From Bacteroidia bacterium (GTDB lineage Bacteria > Bacteroidota > Bacteroidia > Cytophagales > Cyclobacteriaceae): 50,897 bases of DNA. The notes under the pieces were generated by a model. That model was not told where the DNA came from and ran no database searches. It worked only from the letters and a program-made list of their open reading frames with translations. Positions 1 through 7,947 of the stretch are shown piece by piece. The stretch covers positions 1-50,897 of the forward strand of contig JAUHYU010000030.1 of NCBI GenBank assembly GCA_030426345.1, written 5' to 3'. The translations under genes were made by a program, and so were the position numbers. The number at the start of each line of letters is the position of its first letter. Positions within the stretch are counted from its first letter, which is position 1.

Positions 1-72
1 CATGCCCATTGTTCACCCTGCTATTATTTTCCGTCACAAAAGTACTTCATTTTCCATGGCAAACCAATGCTG

Positions 73-891
73 CTACGCTTGTCTGACAACCATCTCTTGT
101 ATGATCTTTGTCATTTCCGGTTCGGCTTTGTCAGCAGCAGCAAGTACCATTTCCAAAGTCACCTTTTCTATTTTACCATCAACTTCAAGCCCCAAATCAG
201 TAATGACAGAAATGGCGAATACGGGAATGTTCATATGTCGTGCTACAATATTTTCCGGCACGGTAGACATGCCTACCGCATCGGCACCGATGACGCGCAA
301 AAATCTATATTCGGCAGGCGTTTCCAGATTGGGTCCGGTCACACTGGCATACACGCCTTCATGGATTTTAATGCCTTTTTCGGCAGCGATTTCCTTTGCA
401 CGGGCAATAAGGCTCCTATCGTAAGGTTCGCTCATATCGGGAAACCTAATCCCAAAATCATCAAGATTTGGTCCGCGCAGCGGATTGTCTGGCTGCAGGT
501 TGATGTGGTCTTTTATAATCATCAAATCCCCGACCTGGTGCGCTTCGTTGAGCCCTCCACACACGTTGGATATAAAGAGCTTTTTGATACCCAACAGTTT
601 CATCACCCGGACAGGAAATGTCACTTCTTTAGCGGAATATCCTTCATAGTAATGAAACCGCCCCTGCATCACGATGACCGTTTTATCACCTATCTTTCCG
701 CAAATTAGTCGTCCATTATGGCTCTCTACCGTTGCAATCGGGAAATGCGGTATGTCAGCATAGTCAATGGAGCAATGAACATCTATTTCCCCAACAAGAC
801 GACCAAGACCTGTCCCGAGGATAATCCCAATTTCAGGAGTATGTGGAAATTTGCTTTGGATAAATGACTTGGCTTCAAAAAATTCTTCCAT
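73..891 (-). CDS. Purine nucleoside phosphorylase
   Basis: This 272-residue enzyme would split purine nucleosides with phosphate into free base and (deoxy)ribose-1-phosphate in the cytoplasmic purine salvage pathway. The N-terminal GIILGTGLG loop binds phosphate, and the sequence continues with SHNGRL and MQGRFHYYEGY, then the FISNVCGGL strand and a VGMSTVPE segment, all typical of the trimeric PNP/MTAP family. The ATG at 891 (MEEFFEAK) gives the usual length; an in-frame TTG at 921 would add ten residues without family support. One copy of the AAAATCCATG word lies inside the gene at 360-369, read here as Lys-Ile-His-Glu. Whether the enzyme prefers inosine/guanosine or methylthioadenosine cannot be decided from what I see, although the Asn of VISVITDLG-type motifs fits the PNP side. 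Confidence 0.93.
   Translation of the reverse strand: MEEFFEAKSFIQSKFPHTPEIGIILGTGLGRLVGEIDVHCSIDYADIPHFPIATVESHNGRLICGKIGDKTVIVMQGRFHYYEGYSAKEVTFPVRVMKLLGIKKLFISNVCGGLNEAHQVGDLMIIKDHINLQPDNPLRGPNLDDFGIRFPDMSEPYDRSLIARAKEIAAEKGIKIHEGVYASVTGPNLETPAEYRFLRVIGADAVGMSTVPENIVARHMNIPVFAISVITDLGLEVDGKIEKVTLEMVLAAADKAEPEMTKIIQEMVVRQA
360..369 (-). repeat. AAAATCCATG copy 1 (inside PNP gene)
   Basis: Exact copy on the minus strand, preceded by AAAAAGGCATT and followed by AA. It is in sense with the PNP gene and is read as K-I-H. Confidence 0.7.
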
Positions 892-1097
892 ACAAACAGA
901 AATTAAGAAGGGTTTTTTCAAAAAATGCGATTAACTTGCGAAACTAAGAATTATTCGCCAAATCCATGGAGATAAATTCATTTACCTTTTCGTTACAGCG
1001 ACTTGATATCTCAATTTGCTAGCCGGGTAAAGCATTGAAAATAGATATTTATTTTTAAATTTACCTGGATTTTTATTGAACCTTAAAAACCATTTTA

Positions 1098-2228
1098 ATG
1101 AAGTTTATCGTTTCGTCGGCATCACTACTAAAAGAGCTAAACAACATCAATGGCGTGATCACCACAAATCCGGTGGTTCCTATTCTTGAAAATTTTCTTT
1201 TTGAAATTGAAGACGGCAAATTAGTTATTACTGCTTCTGATCTGCAAACATCTATGATCACTGAGCTGGAAGTTGAAGCCAAAGACTCTGGAAGCATCGC
1301 CGTACCGGCAAAAATATTATTGGAGACTCTGAAAAACCTCCCTGAGCAACCTGTCACTTTTTCGATAGATGAAGAAACATATTCTATTGAAATCAGCAGT
1401 GACAACGGGCGGTATAAATTGGCAGGAGAAAACTCCACGGACTTCCCGAAAATCCCGGAAGTTTCCGATGGCTACAATGTGGATATTTCTACAGATGCCC
1501 TCTCAAGCGCTATTTCAAACAGTATTTTTGCTACGAGCAATGATGAGCTAAGGCCAGCCATGACAGGGGTTTTTATCAACCTTTCGCCAACCAACACCAC
1601 ATTTGTGGCAACCGATGGGCACAGATTGATTAGATATCGAAGAGTGGATGTCGCAACTGAGGGAGATCAGGAACATTCTATCATTATCCCAAGGAAGGCG
1701 CTGAACCTGTTGAACTCTACGCTGCCCAACGAAAACACCAATGTATCCATAGAGTTTAATATGGCCAATGCATTCTTCCATTTCAACAATATCAAGATGA
1801 TTTGTCGACTGATCGATGAGCGTTTTCCGGATTATGAAAATGTAATTCCTGCGGAGAATGACAATCATATGAGCATTAACAGGCTTGAGTTGCTGAATTC
1901 CTTAAAAAGGATTTCCATCTATGCCAATAAAACGACCAATCAGGTACGGTTGAAAATTACGGGAAGTGAATTGCAAATCTCTGCCGAAGACCTTGATTTT
2001 TCTAATGAAGCCAACGAGCGGCTTTCGTGCGAACACGATGGAGAAGATATTGAAATTGGATTCAATGCGCGTTTTATGATGGAAATGCTCAACAATCTGG
2101 GCGGCAAAGAAATCACGCTACAGCTCTCTGAGCCAAACCGAGCAGGACTGATCGTACCTAAAGATCAAGCTGACAATGAAGATATTCTCATGCTCGTGAT
2201 GCCGGTGATGCTGAGCGACTATGTTTAG
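1098..2228 (+). CDS. dnaN: DNA polymerase III subunit beta (sliding clamp)
   Basis: The 376-residue clamp forms a ring dimer around DNA and tethers the replicative polymerase and many repair factors. The three clamp domains follow in order: residues 1-120 begin MKFIVSSASLLKELN, the middle domain contains ATDGHRLIRYR, and the C-terminal domain ends LIVPKDQADNEDILMLVMPVML, matching the family's MPMR-type tail. Length and architecture are standard. The gene stands alone on the plus strand, away from dnaA, as is common in this phylum. A strong hairpin terminator follows directly. The start is the ATG at 1098; upstream is A/T-rich with no clear Shine-Dalgarno sequence. Confidence 0.98.
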   Translation: MKFIVSSASLLKELNNINGVITTNPVVPILENFLFEIEDGKLVITASDLQTSMITELEVEAKDSGSIAVPAKILLETLKNLPEQPVTFSIDEETYSIEISSDNGRYKLAGENSTDFPKIPEVSDGYNVDISTDALSSAISNSIFATSNDELRPAMTGVFINLSPTNTTFVATDGHRLIRYRRVDVATEGDQEHSIIIPRKALNLLNSTLPNENTNVSIEFNMANAFFHFNNIKMICRLIDERFPDYENVIPAENDNHMSINRLELLNSLKRISIYANKTTNQVRLKITGSELQISAEDLDFSNEANERLSCEHDGEDIEIGFNARFMMEMLNNLGGKEITLQLSEPNRAGLIVPKDQADNEDILMLVMPVMLSDYV

Positions 2229-2251
2229 TTTGATAAAATAAAAAAACAGTG

Positions 2252-2288
2252 AAATAGGTTCTTGTCCATGACAGGAACCTATTTTTTT
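2252..2288 (+). terminator. Rho-independent terminator of dnaN
   Basis: The arms at 2252-2266 and 2270-2284 form a 15-bp stem with one G-U pair and a three-base loop, followed by a T-run. It lies 24 bases after the dnaN stop codon. Confidence 0.85.
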
Positions 2289-2313
2289 ATGAAAATTCCC
2301 TACCTTTTGGCTG

Positions 2314-3186
2314 ATGCCTTTCGATACCAATTTCTCCAATAAAAAACTCGCCTACCTTCAAGGATGGTTTTCCATCGTTTGTAATGGCCTGCTTTTCATT
2401 TTCAAATATTGGGCGGGAGTGACGACCGGTTCGCTAGCGCTGATGGCCGATGCCTGGCACACACTTTCTGATTCGATCAGTTCAATTGTAGTGCTGATTG
2501 GCGCAAAGGTATCCAGCAAGCCCCCAGATAAAGAACATCCCTTTGGCCATGGACGCGCAGAACTTGTGGCTGCGATTATTATAGGTGCAATCTTAGGTCT
2601 TATTGGTTTTGAATTTGGCAAGGACAGTATTGCCAGCCTATTAGACCACAACAGCGTGGTCTTTGGTAGTTTCGCCATTTGGATCACAGCGATTTCTGTG
2701 GTAGTAAAAGAAGCACTTGCGCAGTTTTCGTTTTGGGCAGGTAAAAAGTCCGGCAATCCATCGCTCAAGGCAGATGGCTGGCACCATCGCAGCGATGCCA
2801 TTTCTTCATTTATCATTTTAGCAGGAATTTTTGCGGGGAAGTACTATTGGTGGATTGATGGGGTATTGGGATTGATTGTATCTCTGCTAATATTTTATGC
2901 AGCTTATGAAATCATCAAGGAAGGCACCGACAAGCTCCTCGGGGAGAAGCCTGACAATGATTTGCTGGACGATTTAAAAACCATCGCTCTAGAAGTAAGT
3001 GGTATGGATACCCACTTGCACCATGTACACTTGCATCGCTACGGAGAGCATATCGAACTGACCATGCACATCATGCTACCAAAGCAAACCACATTGGAGA
3101 ACGCGCACGAAATTGCCGATAAGATAGAGTTGGAGATTTTAAATAGACTAAACATCGAAGCCACGATCCACATGGAGCCGATTTGA
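2314..3186 (+). CDS. Cation diffusion facilitator (CDF) family metal efflux transporter
   Basis: This 290-residue inner-membrane protein would export divalent metal ions in exchange for protons. The transmembrane core holds two H-x-x-x-D metal pairs, H49-D53 in ADAWHTLSD and H157-D161 in DGWHHRSD, and the conserved HPFGHGRAE loop at residues 75-83. HxxxD in both places is the pattern of zinc-selective members; DxxxD members favour iron, manganese or broader specificity. A cytoplasmic C-terminal domain from about residue 205 carries HLHHVHLHRYGEH, a histidine-rich stretch typical of the regulatory metal-binding fold. It is monocistronic, directly after the dnaN terminator. Zinc as substrate is an inference from these motifs. 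Confidence 0.92.
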   Translation: MPFDTNFSNKKLAYLQGWFSIVCNGLLFIFKYWAGVTTGSLALMADAWHTLSDSISSIVVLIGAKVSSKPPDKEHPFGHGRAELVAAIIIGAILGLIGFEFGKDSIASLLDHNSVVFGSFAIWITAISVVVKEALAQFSFWAGKKSGNPSLKADGWHHRSDAISSFIILAGIFAGKYYWWIDGVLGLIVSLLIFYAAYEIIKEGTDKLLGEKPDNDLLDDLKTIALEVSGMDTHLHHVHLHRYGEHIELTMHIMLPKQTTLENAHEIADKIELEILNRLNIEATIHMEPI

Positions 3187-3195
3187 TTTTTGAGT

Positions 3196-3217
3196 CTAAA
3201 AAGCCTCTAAAACCCAT
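3196..3217 (+). repeat. Variant copy of the dispersed unit (AAAACCCATG form)
   Basis: AAAAAGCCTCT is followed by AAAACCCATGG, starting ten bases after the CDF stop codon. It has the same layout as the AAAATCCATG copies with one T-to-C change. Confidence 0.5.
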
Positions 3218-3442
3218 GGTAAATTGATGTTTTAGCAAAGTACCTTTTTTATATAGACTTGTTTTGTAGATTCGGATATTAAATTAAATTAAATAAATTC
3301 AGGGTGGTAATTACCAAAAAGGACATTAAAATTGTTTTATTTATGTGCCCAAGTAATATCAATCGATGAAGTATAAAACAAAATTTAGGGATGTCTTTCC
3401 AACATTAATTTTAGCCCTGTAATTATCTCGACTGGTACAATT

Positions 3443-3634
3443 ATGATAATCAATGATATGGTCGCAGTAGGTATAAATAGTAGAACACTACAAAGATCGG
3501 GATTGGGAGGGGGCTTATTAATATTTGTTGGGTTAATATTCCTAATTGTAACTTATTACAGTTTTTCACCTTTTGGCAAGATTCGAAATCTTTTTCAGCA
3601 TAGACATAAAATGAAAAAACAAAAGCCTAACTGA
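3443..3634 (+). CDS. Possible small single-pass membrane protein
   Basis: This 63-residue reading frame encodes a polar start, one hydrophobic stretch (about residues 23-43, GGGLLIFVGLIFLIVTYY) and a basic tail rich in Lys, Arg and His, which is the layout of a small membrane protein with its tail in the cytoplasm. I do not recognise a family. It is the only plausible gene in the 559-base gap between the CDF transporter and the convergent CPBP gene. The rest of that gap is A/T-rich, with an AAATT-type short tandem near 3280 and two variant copies of the dispersed unit. The frame could be chance. Confidence 0.35.
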   Translation: MIINDMVAVGINSRTLQRSGLGGGLLIFVGLIFLIVTYYSFSPFGKIRNLFQHRHKMKKQKPN

Positions 3635-3709
3635 TTTCATGTTTATCATTTCAACAGCAAACTCTCCTCATGTGCAAAATTTAGCTAGCCACCCTTTGGC
3701 CAACCAACC

Positions 3710-3732
3710 AAAAAAGCTCTTAAAACCCATGA
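3710..3732 (+). repeat. Variant copy of the dispersed unit (AAAACCCATG form)
   Basis: An A-run, GCTCTT and AAAACCCATGAA occur in order, ending 14 bases from the stop codon of the CPBP gene, which lies on the opposite strand. Confidence 0.5.
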
Positions 3733-3745
3733 AAAAACCAAGTGT

Positions 3746-4324
3746 TTAGCCTTCCGTAGCATCTCCATTTCCCGACAAGCGAACATTTGAAAGTTCCTTG
3801 AGCAGAATAATGTCAATGATGGTATGTGCGATCATAGCGGTAATTATTCCCACATACTCGGTCATCAATCCCAAAACGCCAATGACCAAAACCATGTAAA
3901 TTCCATAGTATGTCAATGGCAAGTTAAATGGGTTTAAATATCCATGGATCAGTACGAAAAGTATGGATGTGATCCAAATCCCGAGGAATGGCTGGATCGC
4001 TCCTCGAAACAATAATTCTTCTCCTACTCCTGCACAGATAGACACAAAAACTATTTGTACGTCGGTAAGCTTCATAGGCCTAACCATATTCGCAAAAAAC
4101 TTCTTGTTTTTATCCATCATGGGCAAAGTAGTGATCTGCCACCCCGCCTTGGCGGTAACAAACCCAACAACCAATCCAATGAATATTTGAACCCAAAGCT
4201 TTTCGGAGCCGGAAAGAAACTCCATAACGTCCACTGCTCTGGCCATGGGAATAAATATGATTCCCAGTCCACCAAACACCACCAAGGTGCCAAGTGCCAG
4301 AAGAAGCATGGTTTTTTTAGGCAT
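3746..4324 (-). CDS. CPBP family intramembrane metalloprotease
   Basis: This 192-residue integral membrane protein belongs to the CPBP (CAAX/Abi) family. Family motifs are visible in order: GEELLFRG with E102, E103 and R107, then H127 in LIHGY and H167 in AHTIID, which together form the zinc-like active site. Hydrophobic segments run through most of the chain. Its start codon overlaps the end of pgl by eight bases, so it is probably translated by coupling as the last gene of the zwf-pgl operon. Its substrate is unknown; there is no obvious link to pentose phosphate metabolism other than co-transcription. Confidence 0.85.
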   Translation of the reverse strand: MPKKTMLLLALGTLVVFGGLGIIFIPMARAVDVMEFLSGSEKLWVQIFIGLVVGFVTAKAGWQITTLPMMDKNKKFFANMVRPMKLTDVQIVFVSICAGVGEELLFRGAIQPFLGIWITSILFVLIHGYLNPFNLPLTYYGIYMVLVIGVLGLMTEYVGIITAMIAHTIIDIILLKELSNVRLSGNGDATEG

Positions 4325-5042
4325 TCTGATTGATTTCCGAAGCGGCAGATCCGTCCAAAAACCAAGTCAGTTTATCGGGATCGACCAAGCTGGCCGGGTA
4401 GGTGGCAGCCACTTTTTCGTTGGACAATATTTCCCTGACTTTTTCTGCCTTGTTGGCTCCAGTCACCAAAAAAGCAATGGATCGTGCCGCATTGATAACT
4501 TTCCCTGAGAGACTAACCCGCTGCTGACCGGAAACCGGGTGGGTGGCTACGACACAAAAATCCTTTGAATTCCATAGGTCAATCTGATGTGGAAATATAG
4601 AAGCCGTGTGACCGTCATCACCCATGCCCAAAATCACCAGATCAAAAACAGGTACTTTGTCCACTCTCAAGTTTTTGCAAATATCTTTGGCATATACGTC
4701 AGAGGCTTCTTTTGGAGCAAGTTCCCCTTGTGCACGATGGATATTTTCCTTTGGAATATCAATACGATCGAGTAAATATTTTTTGGTCATGCCATAGTTT
4801 GACTCGTCATCTTCAGGAGGCACACAACGCTCATCACCCCAATAAAAGTGTACTTTATTCCATGGAATATCATCTTGATGGTTTTTTGCCAAATGCTCAA
4901 ACCACACCTTGGGTGTACTTCCACCTGAAAGGGCAACACTGAAATCCCTAGGTTTTTCCATAATAAGTTTTATAAAGTGCTGTGTAAAAGCTTCAACTAA
5001 AAGCTGTGTATTTTCAAATATCAATACTTCGGGTTTTGCCAT
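4317..5042 (-). CDS. pgl: 6-phosphogluconolactonase
   Basis: The 241-residue DevB-type lactonase hydrolyses 6-phosphogluconolactone to 6-phosphogluconate, the second step of the oxidative pentose phosphate pathway. Diagnostic segments are VALSGGSTPK (about residues 36-45), YWGDERCVPPEDDESNYGM and ILGMGDDGHTASIFP. It lies 12 bases after zwf, which makes the product it consumes, and overlaps the following CPBP gene by eight bases. Length is normal for the family. Start is the ATG at 5042. Confidence 0.96.
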   Translation of the reverse strand: MAKPEVLIFENTQLLVEAFTQHFIKLIMEKPRDFSVALSGGSTPKVWFEHLAKNHQDDIPWNKVHFYWGDERCVPPEDDESNYGMTKKYLLDRIDIPKENIHRAQGELAPKEASDVYAKDICKNLRVDKVPVFDLVILGMGDDGHTASIFPHQIDLWNSKDFCVVATHPVSGQQRVSLSGKVINAARSIAFLVTGANKAEKVREILSNEKVAATYPASLVDPDKLTWFLDGSAASEINQNA

Positions 5043-5054
5043 GAAATTCGATAA

Positions 5055-6590
5055 TTATAACTCACAATAAATACCATCCTCTGCGAGGTTCTTGCATGGA
5101 TAGCGCCAGGTAATTTCCTTTTGTTCGATCAGTTGATCTGCCACATCGGGCCCCCAACTTCCCGCAGGATAGCCGTGAAGTTTTGCCTCGGGGTCATTTT
5201 CCCAATAATCAATGATTGGCTGTACGAAATTCCATGCAGTCTCGACAGCATCTCCACGAGCATAAAGCGTTGCATCGCCATTCATCGCGTCGAGCAGCAA
5301 CCGCTCATAAGCACTCGGAACATAAGTTTCTTGTAGATCGGAATAGTGGAAATTCATGTTTACATTTTTGACTTGAAACCCTGCTCCCGGAATCTTCACG
5401 CCAAATTTTAAAAGCATGCCTTCGTCTGGTTGGATTCGGATCACCAATATATTTCCATCGTTGCAGAAGTCCTTGTTATCCACGAAAAGTGACTGTGGGG
5501 TTGGCTTGAAATGGATCACGACTTCGCTTACCCTTGTTGGTAAAAATTTTCCAGTACGGATATAAAAAGGCACCCCGCCCCAGCGCCAGTTGTCAATGTG
5601 AAATTTCATCGCCACATAAGTCTCTGTACGGCTGTCCGGATCCACGCCTTCTTCTTCGCGGTAGCCGATCACTTGCTTTCCCCTGACTTTAGCCGCAGTA
5701 TATTGCCCACGGATTACATTATGTTCCAAGTCGTGCTTGGTCAGGGGACGCAGCGATTGCAACACTTTGATGCGCTCATTGCGTATCGAAGCCGCTTCTA
5801 TTGTTGTCGGGGGTTCCATTGCCACAAGGGCGGTTACTTGCAACAGGTGGTTTTGCACCATATCGCGCAAAGCCCCGGACCCTTCGTAGTATCCCCCTCG
5901 TCCTTCCACGCCAATACTTTCGGAGGTGGTAATTTCCACGTGGTGGATGTAATTTCTGTTCCAAAGCGGTTCAAAAATGCCATTGGCAAATCTGGTAACC
6001 AACAGGTTTTGCACCGTTTCTTTGCCGAGATAATGGTCAATTCTATAAAGCTGATCTTCTTTGAAAAATTTCAGCAAGTCCTTATTAAGTGCTTTTCCTG
6101 TTTTCAAATCATAGCCAAAAGGTTTTTCTATGATGATGCGTTTCCACCCGGTATTGCTTGCCTGCCGGTTGAGTTTATGCTGTGCCAGATTCTCGGGAAT
6201 AATTTTATACAGACTTGGAGGTGTCGAAAGATAATATAGGTAATTGCCTTCTGTACCACATTCAGCATCTATTTTTCCTAGCCTCTCTTTCAAATGAATA
6301 TAATCATCTGCCTCGAAAGTATTCAATGGCTGGTAAAAAACCTGTGGCAAAAAAGCATCTATTTTATCTTCGTGATCTTTGCCTAAGTTTGAAAACTTGA
6401 GAATACCCATTTTCATTTTTTCCCTAAAGGCAGCATCACTCAATTTGGTACGACTAACCCCTAGTATTGCTGAATTTTCAGGAAGTGATTTCTGAACAAA
6501 AAGATCAAAAAGCGCAGGAACGAGTTTTCGATAGGTAAGATCGCCAGAGGCTCCAAAGATGACTAAAATGTGATTATCCGGTTTGGTCAT
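5055..6590 (-). CDS. zwf: Glucose-6-phosphate 1-dehydrogenase
   Basis: The 511-residue enzyme oxidises glucose 6-phosphate to 6-phosphogluconolactone with NADP+ or NAD+, supplying reducing power and pentose phosphates. The Rossmann loop GASGDL is at residues 13-18, EKPFG at 155-159, and the active-site motif RIDHYLGKE at 183-191. The C-terminal substrate and dimer domain is complete and ends normally. It is first in the operon zwf-pgl-CPBP. The third pathway gene, gnd, is not in the window. Between zwf and the downstream VOC gene there are about 230 bases with no other gene. Confidence 0.98.
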   Translation of the reverse strand: MTKPDNHILVIFGASGDLTYRKLVPALFDLFVQKSLPENSAILGVSRTKLSDAAFREKMKMGILKFSNLGKDHEDKIDAFLPQVFYQPLNTFEADDYIHLKERLGKIDAECGTEGNYLYYLSTPPSLYKIIPENLAQHKLNRQASNTGWKRIIIEKPFGYDLKTGKALNKDLLKFFKEDQLYRIDHYLGKETVQNLLVTRFANGIFEPLWNRNYIHHVEITTSESIGVEGRGGYYEGSGALRDMVQNHLLQVTALVAMEPPTTIEAASIRNERIKVLQSLRPLTKHDLEHNVIRGQYTAAKVRGKQVIGYREEEGVDPDSRTETYVAMKFHIDNWRWGGVPFYIRTGKFLPTRVSEVVIHFKPTPQSLFVDNKDFCNDGNILVIRIQPDEGMLLKFGVKIPGAGFQVKNVNMNFHYSDLQETYVPSAYERLLLDAMNGDATLYARGDAVETAWNFVQPIIDYWENDPEAKLHGYPAGSWGPDVADQLIEQKEITWRYPCKNLAEDGIYCEL

Positions 6591-6776
6591 GGTTCTTTAT
6601 TTATCAAGCAAAAGTGCTAAAAAACCATGATTCTTCCACTAAAAAGGATTTTTTTATATGAGACAGTTTGTCAAAAAATAATGAAATGGCAGAATAGCGA
6701 CATTTGAACTCAATATGCTGCCTGCGCGTATAAACTATCAATTTGCATCAGCCGTCTTTAGTGGTAGAAAGACCTC

Positions 6777-6798
6777 AAAAGCCTATAAAATCCATGAA
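6777..6798 (+). repeat. AAAATCCATG copy 2, full unit
   Basis: AAAAGCC, TAT, then AAAATCCATGAA. It lies between zwf and the VOC gene, 19 bases beyond the VOC stop codon. A weaker variant (AAAAGTGCT then AAAAACCATG) sits near 6608-6631 upstream of zwf. Confidence 0.75.
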
Positions 6799-6817
6799 AT
6801 CACTTAGTGAACAAAAG

Positions 6818-7189
6818 CTAAACGTGCTGATCCACGAGGATAGGATTCCCGTCGGGATCAACAACTATAAAACTTGCCGGACCCGAAGAACTCTCGTCCG
6901 CTTCAGATTCCAACGCTACACCCTCACTTTTGAGCTGACGCTGAATATCCCTAACATCTGTAAATGATTCCAGATTCCCGGCATTCTCATCCCAACCTGG
7001 ATTGAATGTCAAAATATTTTTTTCAAACATTCCTTGAAATAACCCGATCACAGCCTTGTCATTTTTCATAATGAGCCAATTCTGCTCGATGTCACCACCG
7101 AAGACAGTAAATCCAAGTTTTTCGTAAAATGCCTTCGAAGCATTGATGTCTTTGACTGTGAGGCTAACTGAAAACGTTCCTAATTCCAT
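6818..7189 (-). CDS. VOC superfamily (glyoxalase/bleomycin-resistance fold) protein
   Basis: This 123-residue single-domain protein has the vicinal-oxygen-chelate pattern: an N-terminal VSLTVKDINASKAFYEKLGF strand-helix, and the closing ASFIVVDPDGNPILVDQH segment that carries the last metal ligand position in family members. Members act as lyases, dioxygenases, isomerases or drug-binding proteins, and the motif does not tell which. It is most like the widespread uncharacterised VOC group found across Bacteroidota. It is probably monocistronic. The ATG start at 7189 begins MELGTFSVSL. Confidence 0.85.
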   Translation of the reverse strand: MELGTFSVSLTVKDINASKAFYEKLGFTVFGGDIEQNWLIMKNDKAVIGLFQGMFEKNILTFNPGWDENAGNLESFTDVRDIQRQLKSEGVALESEADESSSGPASFIVVDPDGNPILVDQHV

Positions 7190-7239
7190 GGTAGTTTGTT
7201 TATAGTGAAAACATGAAGTTCAAAATAACCTAAATGTTT

Positions 7240-7947
7240 CTAAGTCAATAAATTGCCGTCGTCATCCCATTTGGCCGTATCCATGCGTTTCGAAACGTCA
7301 AGACATTTAGCAATCCATTCTGGAGTATATTCCATGTCATGCTCTTTGAGCACATCTGCAGGCACACCATCCCATACATTTGGCGAATTGCCCTGATAGC
7401 CCAAATCCTTAATACCCATCTTGCTTGTAAAATATCCGGTAAGGGTGAGATCGCGCATTTTATTGAAAAACTTAACCCCTGGCAGCTTTTCGGGAGTAGC
7501 CCTGTCAGGATAAGCAATGTCATCAACGATCTTGATTTGCTCACTGTTGTCAATATCCTTAAAGACTTTTCCAAATCGCTTATTCGACTCCGTATTCAAC
7601 CACATCAAGCCTCCTTTAACAGGAACCTGATGATAGGGCATGTCCCTAACGATAAAATCAATAAAATCGGGAACATCCGCATCTGTTGCAGACCCTGCCG
7701 ATGATGTAGCGGGCAAAATGATATCACAAAGTATGGCAATGGTTTCCAATTCTTCAGTGGTAAAAGATGGGCCGGATTCCAAGAGTTCAGCATCCCTTTC
7801 CTTCTCCTTTTCAGTTCGGCCATAATCGCCTAGCGCCGCTTTTGGCAGCTCTTCCTGTACTGCTACATCTTCTGCACAACTGACTAGTGCTCCTGCGGCC
7901 ATACCACCTAAGAGCAAAGATTTGAGTGTTTCTCGTCGATCCATCAT
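7240..7947 (-). CDS. Gluconate 2-dehydrogenase subunit 3 family protein (small partner of GMC dehydrogenase)
   Basis: The 235-residue protein starts MMDRRETLKSLLLGG and runs into a hydrophobic stretch ending ALVSC, combining a twin-arginine with a lipobox-like cysteine, so it is probably exported folded and anchored as a lipoprotein. The segment FTTEELETIAILCDIILPAT is characteristic of the family, whose members serve as the small subunit or export chaperone of membrane sugar dehydrogenases. The GMC stop codon and this start codon abut without a gap (TAA then ATG), pointing to coupled translation and equal amounts of the two subunits. No cytochrome c subunit gene lies next to the pair, although a haem-like protein and a dihaem peroxidase lie 20 kb away. 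Confidence 0.88.
   Translation of the reverse strand: MMDRRETLKSLLLGGMAAGALVSCAEDVAVQEELPKAALGDYGRTEKEKERDAELLESGPSFTTEELETIAILCDIILPATSSAGSATDADVPDFIDFIVRDMPYHQVPVKGGLMWLNTESNKRFGKVFKDIDNSEQIKIVDDIAYPDRATPEKLPGVKFFNKMRDLTLTGYFTSKMGIKDLGYQGNSPNVWDGVPADVLKEHDMEYTPEWIAKCLDVSKRMDTAKWDDDGNLLT

Noticed and set aside
1-72. Possible start of another minus-strand gene beyond PNP
   Set aside because: ATG or GTG codons near position 1-36 of the minus strand could begin a gene, but too few codons are visible to tell.
2-424. Plus-strand open frame overlapping the PNP gene, and a longer one at 67-708
   Set aside because: Both lie opposite a confidently identified gene, have no family resemblance and reflect codon composition of the opposite strand.
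3187-3442. AAATT short tandem near 3280 as a minisatellite
   Set aside because: Only about three short copies are present in A/T-rich DNA, which is expected by chance.
5598-6239. 213-codon plus-strand frame inside zwf
   Set aside because: It is antisense to a complete zwf gene and encodes a Cys/His/Phe-rich sequence with no recognisable fold.
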